Assembly (NCBI GenBank): GCA_964604565.1
Contig: CAZRZN010000024.1
Span: 1-30,756, forward strand
Direction of reading: 5' to 3'
DNA length: 30,756 nt
Origin: CAZRZN01 sp964604565
GTDB taxonomy: Bacteria > Pseudomonadota > Alphaproteobacteria > Rhodobacterales > Rhodobacteraceae
A program made the translations under genes and the position numbers. The notes beneath the pieces are model-generated. The model saw only the letters and a program-made list of their open reading frames with translations. It did not search any database and had not been told where the DNA came from. Shown piece by piece: positions 15,753 to 22,775 of the stretch (within the stretch, counting starts at the first letter, position 1; each line of letters begins with the position of its first letter).

Positions 15753-16234
15753 TTGCCCGGTTTGAACATGCGCGCCATCGTCCCGTCACTGCGCAGCGCC
15801 TCATGCAGCATCGCCATCACCACGTGACCGCCCGCGATAAGCATCAGCGCGTTCCCGGCGACCTCATGGGCGTCGCCCAACGGCAGGCCAGCATACCATG
15901 TGAGCGCGCCCATGAGGGGGACCGCCAACATCAACAGGTATAGCAGCCGGTGTCCCCAGATCGCGGCGAGTTCCCAAAGAGGCGGCGTTCCTTCGGCGGG
16001 AGTGGGCGCTCCAAACCTAATTCGGACCGCCAGCCGGACCGCAACGATGGCAAACACAGCGCCTCCCAGCCAGACATGCAGCGTGTTGCCTTCGACCCCG
16101 GTCGCGCCGCTCTGCTCACGCAGGCGTAGCGCGTCGCCCATGCCCTCTGACACGAGGTAGGCCGCCGCGATCAGGAAGGCGGTCAGCCAGTGAAGGGCGA
16201 TCTGGATCGCTGAATATCCGGCGGTGCGCGCCAT
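15749..16234 (-). CDS. cytochrome b561 family protein
   Basis: The 161-residue inner-membrane protein has four hydrophobic helices. The histidines expected to bind two b haems are visible: His15 (IALHW), His53 (NTLHVW), His95 (WGHRLLY) and His137 (GGHVVMAMLH, with His144 nearby). The first helix begins YSAIQIALHWLTA, as in CybB-like proteins that oxidise quinol. Start at 16234 is chosen since upstream residues overlap the divergent gene's leader. It heads a three-gene run with the 51-aa and zinc-ribbon genes. Whether it feeds electrons into a stress response or only happens to lead the operon is unknown. Confidence 0.88.
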   Translation of the reverse strand: MARTAGYSAIQIALHWLTAFLIAAAYLVSEGMGDALRLREQSGATGVEGNTLHVWLGGAVFAIVAVRLAVRIRFGAPTPAEGTPPLWELAAIWGHRLLYLLMLAVPLMGALTWYAGLPLGDAHEVAGNALMLIAGGHVVMAMLHEALRSDGTMARMFKPGK

Positions 16235-16349
16235 GACAGTCTCCCGTTTCTCAGGATCACGATGACGCGCATCCGTTTCCGGGTAAAGCCCCTTGGCGCG
16301 CGTCGTGCAGGGCGTTAGCCTTCTGCCAACTTGCCAAGGAGGCGCGGAC

Positions 16350-16907
16350 ATGCGGCGATATCTGAGCTGGTTCCTGATCCTCAGCGCGGGGGCCGTGGAT
16401 GCGGAAACGATGACCTACGCGTTTGAGTGGCACGGTGGCGAAGGGTATACGCTGAAAGGCGCGATGGAGTATCAAAGCGAGGCTGTGACCGGACGCTTTG
16501 TGACCGCACAGGATCTGACCTGTTTTGTCATCGAGGGGCGCATGGAGGATACTCCGCTGGGGCGTTGGGCGCTGACGATGCGGAACGAAGAGACAACGTG
16601 GAGGCTTCATTTCGACCCGTTGACCGACAGCTTTCTGGTGGACGGGCAGGGTATCTGGATGCCGCAGGCGTGGAACATGAATGGCGAAGGCAACAACTGC
16701 GGACCGGACGGGTTCGGGTTCAACATCGGCAACGCGGCCCAGGATATCTGTCTGGACAACACGCTTATCTTGGAAAGTCAGGCACAACCGGACCGGCCAT
16801 TTCCGGCCGTTCGGGTGTCGCGATACGAATTCCCGCGCGACGCCTGTAATGCGCCCGCCCTGCTGGGGCATTTGCAGGGTGAGGCGGGATTCTTGATGCT
16901 GCGCTGA
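16350..16907 (+). CDS. secreted protein of unknown function
   Basis: The 185-residue product has a clear signal peptide (RRYLSWFLILSAGAVDA, cleavage likely after about residue 18) and a mature part rich in beta-strand, with four cysteines that could form two disulfides. The stretch GYTLKGAMEYQSEAVTG followed by LTCFVIEGRMEDTPLG has the look of a repeated beta-sandwich found in exported proteins, but I cannot assign a family. The start is well supported: AAGGAGG at 16336-16342 lies seven bases before the ATG. It is the only plus-strand gene in the region, divergent from cytochrome b561 and convergent with the SPFH gene. Confidence 0.8.
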   Translation: MRRYLSWFLILSAGAVDAETMTYAFEWHGGEGYTLKGAMEYQSEAVTGRFVTAQDLTCFVIEGRMEDTPLGRWALTMRNEETTWRLHFDPLTDSFLVDGQGIWMPQAWNMNGEGNNCGPDGFGFNIGNAAQDICLDNTLILESQAQPDRPFPAVRVSRYEFPRDACNAPALLGHLQGEAGFLMLR

Positions 16908-16968
16908 AAGGGGCCATGTGTCCGGACGCCCTTTGCCTGTCTTTCACACGGTTGTCCGCCTCGATGGG

Positions 16969-18096
16969 CTATACCGGTGGCGGCGGGGGCGGCATGACCG
17001 TGAACAGTTGCGCAAGTTCCGTGACCTCGCCTGCGCGCTTCCACCCGTCCTGCCCGGGCGTCCAGACATGGGTTTCGCGGGTCAATTCCTTGCTGGCGAC
17101 CATCTTGCCCATATCGGCCTTTGAGAACGGACCGGAGGTTTGGCCATTCTTGGCCAGATGCCAGACATGCTCCACGGGCGGCGGGGGCGGTGCCATCGGG
17201 GCCGCCTGACGCTGTGGCTGTGCCTGCTGCCCGGGCGCGGCCCCCCAGGGGCCTTGCTGGCTCATGGAATTGGCCATCTGCATCCCCATGCCAGCGCCAA
17301 AGCCCATGCCCATGGACTGATCCATAGCACCGCCCTTGCCCATCGCCTCGGCCGCTTTCCACTTCATGTGGTCGTCGAGATTGCCCGCAAGACCGCGGCT
17401 GGTGCGGGCGTCCAGCGCCTTTTCCACCGCAGCGGGAAGCGAGATATTTTCGATGTAGAGTTCCGGCAGGGCGAGGCCGTATTGATGGATCACCGGGTCG
17501 ATCGCCTCGGCGATCAATTTGCCCACGTCACCGGTATTGGCCGCCATGTCGAGGACGGGGATGCCACTGGAGGCAATGGCGCGGCTGAATTCCTGCACGA
17601 TGATATTGCGGATCTGAAAGCTGATTTCATCCATCGTGAATTCGCCGTCGGTTCCGACGATTTCCGTCATGAAAGTTGCCGGATCGGCGACCTTGACGGA
17701 ATAGGTGCCAAAGGCGCGGATCCGCACTGGCCCGAACTCGGGATCGCGCAGCATGATCGGGTTCTTGGTGCCCCACTTGAGGTTGGTGAAGCGATTTGTG
17801 TTGACGAAATAGACTTCGGATTTGAACGGCGACTGAAAGGCATGATCCCAATGTTGCAGGGATGTCATGATCGGCATGTTGTTCGTCTCGAGCATGTAGA
17901 GCCCGGGCGAGAAAACATCCGCCAGTTGGCCTTCGTGGACAAAGACGGCGGCCTGACCCTCCCGCACGGTCAGCTTGGCGCCGTATTTGATCTCATGGCC
18001 TTCACGTTCGAACCGCCAGACCATCGTGTCCCGCGTGTCGTCCGTCCAGTGGATGACGTCGATGAATTGTCCTGAAAGAAAATCCCAGATACCCAT
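16969..18096 (-). CDS. SPFH-domain protein with C-terminal GYF_2-like domain (YdjI/COG4260 type)
   Basis: The 375-residue protein has the SPFH core of the virion-core-protein-like family at about residues 35-240, for example VREGQAAVFVHEGQLADVFSPG and IENISLPAAVEKALDAR. It has no N-terminal membrane helix, so membrane contact would be indirect or through partners. A low-complexity linker rich in Met, Gly, Gln and Pro covers 251-308. A GYF_2-like module follows at about 310-366 (VWHLAKNGQTSGPFS, then LTRETHVWTPGQDGWKRAG), and the tail is PPPPPPV (369-375). In B. subtilis the SPFH protein YdjI is recruited to the membrane by the zinc-ribbon protein YdjG. It is last in the minus-strand run, 15 nt after the DUF2927 gene. 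Confidence 0.85.
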   Translation of the reverse strand: MGIWDFLSGQFIDVIHWTDDTRDTMVWRFEREGHEIKYGAKLTVREGQAAVFVHEGQLADVFSPGLYMLETNNMPIMTSLQHWDHAFQSPFKSEVYFVNTNRFTNLKWGTKNPIMLRDPEFGPVRIRAFGTYSVKVADPATFMTEIVGTDGEFTMDEISFQIRNIIVQEFSRAIASSGIPVLDMAANTGDVGKLIAEAIDPVIHQYGLALPELYIENISLPAAVEKALDARTSRGLAGNLDDHMKWKAAEAMGKGGAMDQSMGMGFGAGMGMQMANSMSQQGPWGAAPGQQAQPQRQAAPMAPPPPPVEHVWHLAKNGQTSGPFSKADMGKMVASKELTRETHVWTPGQDGWKRAGEVTELAQLFTVMPPPPPPV

Positions 18097-18111
18097 GCTC
18101 GTTCTCTCTTT

Positions 18112-19089
18112 TCAGCTGGGCCCGCCAGAGCCCATCAAGTCCGCTGCCTTGGAGCGCACCGCGGGTAGCGCCGCCTCTGCCGACATGCCGGGTGTCAGCC
18201 GGGGGTCGTAGAGGATCTTCAGCAACATTTCGTCATGTGTCGTCAGCAGTGCGAATTCGTCGTCGTCGTTGAAGATCGACGGCCGTGCCCGCGGGCTGTC
18301 ATTGCCCAAGCCCATGCCCTGCGCCAACTCTTCGTGTATGCAGGAACGTCGCAATAAAGGCGGATGTTCCGACCGGATCACCGCGATGGCCGTGCCATAG
18401 TCATAGCCACCGCGACTGTCGGAAAAGGCCATCACCAGGCAATGGATCCCGCGCGGCAGAGAATCGAACAGACGCAGCGCCGATGGGTTAACATCCGGAA
18501 CGATCTGCTTGATGCGCGGTGCGATGCGCGTCTTGTCGTCCTCTGACATGAAAAGCACAAAAAAGTTCGCGCCGGAATCCACCATCGAGATGGGATGCCC
18601 TGTGATCCGCGACAGGCGCCCTGCATACGCTGTCACCTCGCGGCGGCTTTCCTCGATCTGGTCGGTTGGGACACCCGGTCCGAATTCGGTCGTCATCCGG
18701 ATGGGCTGCGTCCATTTCTTGATCGCGCTTCGTGCCCCGCCAGAGGGTTTGAGCCCGGCACCCCGTTCATATTCTTCTTCCAGTGCGATGGCCTCGAAAT
18801 TGCGCACCAGCATCGTGTCGGTGTAGGCGGTATCCGGCCCGCCGCCATCCGTGCGCAGCAATCCGCGCGTCAGCAGGTCGTTCTGGGTGCGGGCATAGTA
18901 TTGTTGCAGCGCAAGGCTTGCTTGAGACGGGCCAGAGACTTCGGGCGGGTCCTGCGGGCCAAGCGCTGCCGGGCGCGATTGCGGTTTGACCGAAGAGTCA
19001 AGCGGCGCGAGGGGCGAGCCGATGCAGCCGGACACCGCCAGCGCAGCCCCGAGGGCCAGAACAGTTCTCAGGCCGCTTCGCTTGAGCAT
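18112..19089 (-). CDS. DUF2927 lipoprotein, possible metalloprotease
   Basis: The 325-residue protein has a lipoprotein signal peptide ending in AVSGC (Cys22 is the lipidation site), so it should sit on the periplasmic face of a membrane. The C-terminal half matches DUF2927. It has RSCIHEELAQGMGLGND (His252, Glu253) followed by SIFNDDDEFALLTTHDEMLLKILYDPRL with His285. An HEE helix with a later His looks like a zincin-type zinc protease site, but the family is uncharacterised and the usual HExxH second His is replaced here (HEELA-Q), so activity is only a suggestion. It begins two bases after the telA stop and is followed by the SPFH gene after 15 nt. Confidence 0.85.
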   Translation of the reverse strand: MLKRSGLRTVLALGAALAVSGCIGSPLAPLDSSVKPQSRPAALGPQDPPEVSGPSQASLALQQYYARTQNDLLTRGLLRTDGGGPDTAYTDTMLVRNFEAIALEEEYERGAGLKPSGGARSAIKKWTQPIRMTTEFGPGVPTDQIEESRREVTAYAGRLSRITGHPISMVDSGANFFVLFMSEDDKTRIAPRIKQIVPDVNPSALRLFDSLPRGIHCLVMAFSDSRGGYDYGTAIAVIRSEHPPLLRRSCIHEELAQGMGLGNDSPRARPSIFNDDDEFALLTTHDEMLLKILYDPRLTPGMSAEAALPAVRSKAADLMGSGGPS

Positions 19090-19091
19090 TT

Positions 19092-20273
19092 TCAGGACGG
19101 CACCGCCCCGGCGGCATCGCGGCGCGACGTCGCTGCGGAAAGTGTATCGCGCAGGCCGGTTTCCATCTTTTTCAGCTCCTCCTCGGCCTTGGCGCGGCGC
19201 GCCTTGCCTTCGTCCGCGATTTGCAGGCTTTCCTCGATTGTGCCGATGAGATCGGCATTGGCCTGTTTCACGGCCTCGATGTCAAAGACGCCGCGTTCCA
19301 TTTCCGTGCGGATCGCCTTGTTGCTCTCTCGCAGGTTGGCGGCGTTTGAGGTCAGCAGTTCATTGGTCAGGTCGTTGGCATCGCGGACTGCGCGGGCCGC
19401 CTCGGCCGAACGCTGGATCGTGACTGCCTGCGCCAGCTGCGTTTCCCAAAGGGGCACGGTGTTCACCAGGGTCGAGTTGATCTTGGTCACGAGGCTCTTG
19501 TCGTTCTCCTGCACAAGCCGGATCGAGGGGAGCGATTGCATCGTCACCTGGCGGGTCAGCTTCAAGTCATGCACCCGGCGTTCGAGGTCATCGCGCGCTG
19601 CGCGCATGTCGCGCAGTTCCTGCGCCTTCATCACCTGATCGTTTTCGGCGGCGGCCTCGACCGCGGCTTCCTTGGCCGGGATGTCCTTGGTGTCCAACTC
19701 TTCCAGTTTGGCCTCACCGGCAGAGATATACAGCGCCAGTTCATCGTAGAATTGCAGCGTCTTCTCATAGAGCAGGTCGAGCGACTTGATGTCCTTGAGG
19801 AGCCGGTGCTCATGCTTCAGAAGGTCGTCAGTGATCTTGTCGATCTGGCTTTGGACCGTTTCGAACTTTGCCGTGAACTTGGCAAACGGCGCAGCGCGTC
19901 CCAGCAGTTTTTCCCACCAGCTACGTTCGCGGCGCACGTCGAGTTCGGAGACCGAAAAGCCGCGGATCGTCGTGACGATGGTGCGCAGACTGTCGCCCGC
20001 CGGTCCCACGTCCTTGTTGCGCACGTCGGTCAGCATGGCCTGGCTGATTTCCTGCAATTCCGCCTGTGCGGCGGACCCGAAGGAAACGATCGAACCGGTC
20101 TCGGCCATGTCCAGTTCGTCCATCCGCGCGCGGATCTCATGGCTTATTTCGGAATTCGCCTCCTTCAGGGGCACCACGGCATTGGCATCTGCCACTTCCG
20201 GCAGAACGACGGAATTCACTTCATCGACCATTGCAAGCGTCTTTTCGGCTTCCTTGCGTGTGTTTTCAGACAT
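19092..20273 (-). CDS. TelA family toxic anion resistance protein
   Basis: The 393-residue cytoplasmic protein is almost all alpha-helical with long coiled-coil stretches, matching the TelA (PF05816) family in length and in segments such as RSWWEKLLGRA, DLLKHEHRLLKDIKSLD, and LQFYDELALYISAGEAKLEEL. Family members are linked to tellurite and some antimicrobial resistance; the mechanism is unknown. In Bacillus the TelA homologue YaaN is encoded beside xpaC, as here. The ATG at 20273 is preferred over an upstream in-frame ATG at 20318 that overlaps the XpaC gene; AGGGGA lies a few bases before it. Tellurite is probably not its natural substrate; a membrane-stress role is inferred. Confidence 0.92.
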   Translation of the reverse strand: MSENTRKEAEKTLAMVDEVNSVVLPEVADANAVVPLKEANSEISHEIRARMDELDMAETGSIVSFGSAAQAELQEISQAMLTDVRNKDVGPAGDSLRTIVTTIRGFSVSELDVRRERSWWEKLLGRAAPFAKFTAKFETVQSQIDKITDDLLKHEHRLLKDIKSLDLLYEKTLQFYDELALYISAGEAKLEELDTKDIPAKEAAVEAAAENDQVMKAQELRDMRAARDDLERRVHDLKLTRQVTMQSLPSIRLVQENDKSLVTKINSTLVNTVPLWETQLAQAVTIQRSAEAARAVRDANDLTNELLTSNAANLRESNKAIRTEMERGVFDIEAVKQANADLIGTIEESLQIADEGKARRAKAEEELKKMETGLRDTLSAATSRRDAAGAVPS

Positions 20274-20295
20274 GGGGTCCCCTGTTAAAATAAGG

Positions 20296-21186
20296 TCATC
20301 TCGTTTCGAGATGCACACCTTCTCGCTGCAAACGCTCGCGCAGCACTTCTATTTCCACATTCAAATCCTGGTTGTTGTCCGCCAACAGCTTGTCGATCTT
20401 CTTGTCAAAGCTCTCTTCGAGATCGGTCAGCAGCATCATGAAATCCCTGCGCGCGTCTCTGTCTGCGGAGCGCGCGTAGATGTCGGAAAACTTGACCGTC
20501 GCGTCGCGTGCGCCCATCAGATAGACACCGAGAAATTTCTTTGCACCGGTCACGTCGCGCGGATCTTCCTCGACGGTGCGGATCATCTGGCGCACCTTGG
20601 TCGAAAATCTTTCGACCCGCGCTTCGACCTGTCGGTCACCGGCTCGCTTGACGGCATCCATCATCGCGGCAAGGTAATTCTCGGCTTCATCGACGACCCG
20701 CGCCACCCGGTCCTGCATGAAGGTGTCGATGCCGTCCATGCCCTTGTCCTTCATTGGGTCGACGCCAAAGGCACCGATATGCAGAACGGACGCTGCGCCG
20801 CCGTAAATCAGCGGCGCAAGCAGGCCTGCCTCGGATCTCCAGGCTGCCAGTCCAGCCCCGATCCCGCATAGCACTGCGGCAAAGATCTTGCGCGGGATTG
20901 CAGGGCGCCGCGCCACCTTGCGGTCATGGTAGGCGGCTTCGGCCAGCAGCCCGTCGCGCAGCAGCCATGCCCCCAGCAACAAGGCCCCCCCGCCTGCGAG
21001 GCCGACCGCCATACCAAGCGCGCCATCATTGATCGACAGCACGGCCAAGACGATTCCGGGCAGGAAAAGGACATTCGATCGCGCCCCGGCAGGCGCAACC
21101 CGCGCACCAAAGTAAGCGGGACGTTCTACCTGCTCCCCCTCGGATGCGCCATCGGGGCTGTATTTTCCGCCATATCGTTGGGCCAC
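20296..21186 (-). CDS. XpaC-family membrane protein
   Basis: The 296-residue protein belongs to the family named for 5-bromo-4-chloroindolyl phosphate hydrolysis (XpaC, PF10112). Despite the name, no phosphatase motif is seen. It has two or three membrane segments (about residues 38-75 and 101-135), then a cytoplasmic helical domain with VDEAENYLAAMMDAVKRAG and a coiled coil at the C-terminus. It starts with GTG at 21186, four bases after the stop of the 29-aa gene. The motifs VARRPAIPRK (91-100) and FGVDPMKDKG (140-149) recur, at the same 49-residue spacing, in the neighbouring 281-residue protein. It precedes telA by 22 nt, the classical XpaC-TelA pairing. Confidence 0.85.
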   Translation of the reverse strand: MAQRYGGKYSPDGASEGEQVERPAYFGARVAPAGARSNVLFLPGIVLAVLSINDGALGMAVGLAGGGALLLGAWLLRDGLLAEAAYHDRKVARRPAIPRKIFAAVLCGIGAGLAAWRSEAGLLAPLIYGGAASVLHIGAFGVDPMKDKGMDGIDTFMQDRVARVVDEAENYLAAMMDAVKRAGDRQVEARVERFSTKVRQMIRTVEEDPRDVTGAKKFLGVYLMGARDATVKFSDIYARSADRDARRDFMMLLTDLEESFDKKIDKLLADNNQDLNVEIEVLRERLQREGVHLETR

Positions 21187-21190
21187 GGCG

Positions 21191-21280
21191 TCAGAGTCCC
21201 CCCAGCCATCCGGTGGCGACGCCGAAAAGCAACAAGATCAGAAGGATATAACTCACCTTCTGCAAGGCGTTTCCCGACAT
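21191..21280 (-). CDS. 29-residue single-helix membrane microprotein
   Basis: This short frame encodes an N-terminal polar part (SGNALQK), one hydrophobic helix (VSYILLILLLFGVATG) and a WLGGL end. It has an ATG at 21280 and a weak purine-rich region (AGGGGCTGAAA) before it, and stops 4 nt before the GTG of the XpaC gene. It is too short for standard gene callers. The helix, the packing in the operon, and its orientation argue that it is translated, perhaps as a regulatory partner or assembly factor for the XpaC/TelA proteins, or as a leader that couples XpaC translation. Confidence 0.6.
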   Translation of the reverse strand: MSGNALQKVSYILLILLLFGVATGWLGGL

Positions 21281-21376
21281 TTTCAGCCCCTGTTGCCGTG
21301 TGCACAAGACGTTACACGGGAGAAAACCTAAGGGTAAAACGCTGCACTTGCTAGGGGGAAGTCAGGCGGTATCCGG

Positions 21377-22222
21377 TCAAGCGGCGGATTCTCTCGGCAT
21401 TCGGTCGATCAACAGGTCAGCCTGCCGCTCAAAGGGGTCGCGGTCGGGAAGCATTCCGCATCGCAGGGCCAGCGCCTCGAAACTGTCGGCCATCATCTCG
21501 ATCTTTGCGAGGAAACGACGCCGCGCAAATAGATGCTCTTGCCCGTTCCACGAGGTTTCGAGTCGTGAAACCTCGCCGCCAAGCATCCCGATCACCTTAT
21601 GCGTGGGCCGTTCGATCCGATCCGCGGTGCCTTCGTTGTCGATGCTGCAACGCATGGTGCGCAGGATCCGGTCCCGGGTTTTCTCGACACGCAGAGCCAG
21701 TTCGACATCGCCCAGGGCCGCAACGCGGTCCGCAAGCTCGACCAGGGCGTCGTCGGCGGCACTCAGCGCCGCCAGATCGCGGGCACGCTCAGCGCCTTTG
21801 TCATGCCTCGGGTCGCCACCAAAAGCGGCGCGACCCAGCATGAAGGCCACAGCCCCGGCCAGTATCGGTGTCAGAAGACTGTCGAATTTGTGGCCGGCCA
21901 GAATCATCACGACGACGCCGACCAGCAAGGTGCCGATCAGTTTGCGTGGAAGGCGCGGCGCCCGGGCGACTTCCGCTCTTTCATAATCGAATTCGATGCG
22001 CTGTCCGACGGAAATCATTCGCAAGGCCAGCAACAGCAGCCACAGGATCGCCAGCGCCGTGGCGATGCCCGAAAACGACGCCTGAAACACCCATAGCAAC
22101 AATGGAAAAGCAGCAAGGAACATGAAGTTCAAACTGGAATCCAGTTGTGCCCGATCCCTAGAAAGTTCCTCTACCCCGCCGGGATACCAGGCGTCATCCC
22201 GGGCGTATCTGTCTTTTGCCAT
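21377..22222 (-). CDS. XpaC-like membrane protein, paralogue of the neighbour
   Basis: The 281-residue protein has hydrophobic helices at about residues 31-70 and 96-130 and then a helical cytoplasmic domain. I would not have named it on its own, but it shares with the XpaC-family protein two gene steps downstream the motifs VARAPRLPRK (85-94) and FGGDPRHDKG (134-143), separated by 49 residues in both. The C-terminal half differs, which suggests an old duplication and divergence, or two subunits of one complex. The ATG at 22222 has a G-rich stretch upstream; the frame upstream of it overlaps the 65-aa gene and looks non-coding. It is 14 nt after the 65-aa gene. Confidence 0.8.
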   Translation of the reverse strand: MAKDRYARDDAWYPGGVEELSRDRAQLDSSLNFMFLAAFPLLLWVFQASFSGIATALAILWLLLLALRMISVGQRIEFDYERAEVARAPRLPRKLIGTLLVGVVVMILAGHKFDSLLTPILAGAVAFMLGRAAFGGDPRHDKGAERARDLAALSAADDALVELADRVAALGDVELALRVEKTRDRILRTMRCSIDNEGTADRIERPTHKVIGMLGGEVSRLETSWNGQEHLFARRRFLAKIEMMADSFEALALRCGMLPDRDPFERQADLLIDRMPRESAA

Positions 22223-22236
22223 TCGCAGACCCCCCC

Positions 22237-22434
22237 TTAGGCATAGCTCATGATGAAAATCATCAACCACAATGCGGAGTAGGCGATATGCCGGGTCAAT
22301 TGACCGGTTTGCCGCGCGTTGCGGGTATATGCGCTGAGCGCCGCGCAAGTATCCCGCGCCACCATGCGCAGGTTGCCCAGCACCAGAAGCGCCGAAGCCA
22401 TCAGAATCGCAAGAGCTATGAATGTCGTCACCAT
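22237..22434 (-). CDS. 65-residue two-helix membrane protein, unknown function
   Basis: This is the first gene of the minus-strand run. The product has two hydrophobic helices, about residues 3-20 (TTFIALAILMASALLVLG) and 46-64 (HIAYSALWLMIFIMSY), joined by a basic loop (RMVARDTCAALSAYTRNARQ) that should face the cytoplasm. I do not recognise it. The ribosome site is weak (GGGGGA about 11 nt upstream). Its position 14 nt before the XpaC-like gene and its membrane topology support it as a real small membrane subunit of the same system. Confidence 0.65.
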   Translation of the reverse strand: MVTTFIALAILMASALLVLGNLRMVARDTCAALSAYTRNARQTGQLTRHIAYSALWLMIFIMSYA

Positions 22435-22775
22435 GTGGGCAGGATTCCCCCGAAACGGGGCAAAAAGGCGGCAAGCTGCTGGAAAAAGAAAGAAGAGTTA
22501 AGGAAGTATGAACAAAATCGCGTCCCTTGGGCGGGCAACCGACCCCGTGGCAGCGCCGCTTCACAGCACGCAAAAGTCCGGGCCTGCGCGCCGGGACCGT
22601 CTTTGGGAGAAAACTTGATGGTCAGTCTTTGACGTTACGGCGTGCGATCGGTCCAAGGGTCCGCCGCCTTTCCTGCCGACCGATTGTTTCGTGCAGGTGT
22701 GAAAGTTGGTGATCCGGGCAAGGGCCGATGCGTTCATCCGATTCCGGGTCTGGAATGCCGTCCTGCCCACCCGGG
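22435..22775. other. gene-free stretch, presumed promoter region of the XpaC-TelA run
   Basis: No gene is supported. Since both flanking genes are on the minus strand, this segment holds the end of the rluB transcript and the start of the XpaC-TelA transcript. A small perfect hairpin, CCCCG-AAA-CGGGG (22448-22460), lies 14-26 nt before the first start codon on the minus strand, close enough to affect ribosome binding. A T-rich stretch (minus strand of about 22462-22535) lies upstream of it. I could not place a confident -35/-10 pair. Confidence 0.45.

Noticed and set aside
18595..20871. Long plus-strand frames (347 and 361 residues) across TelA, XpaC and DUF2927
   Set aside because: Antisense to three family-assigned genes; no domain seen.
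20296..21186. Literal phosphatase function for the XpaC protein
   Set aside because: The family name comes from a phenotype; no phosphatase motif is visible and the protein looks like a membrane and coiled-coil structural component.
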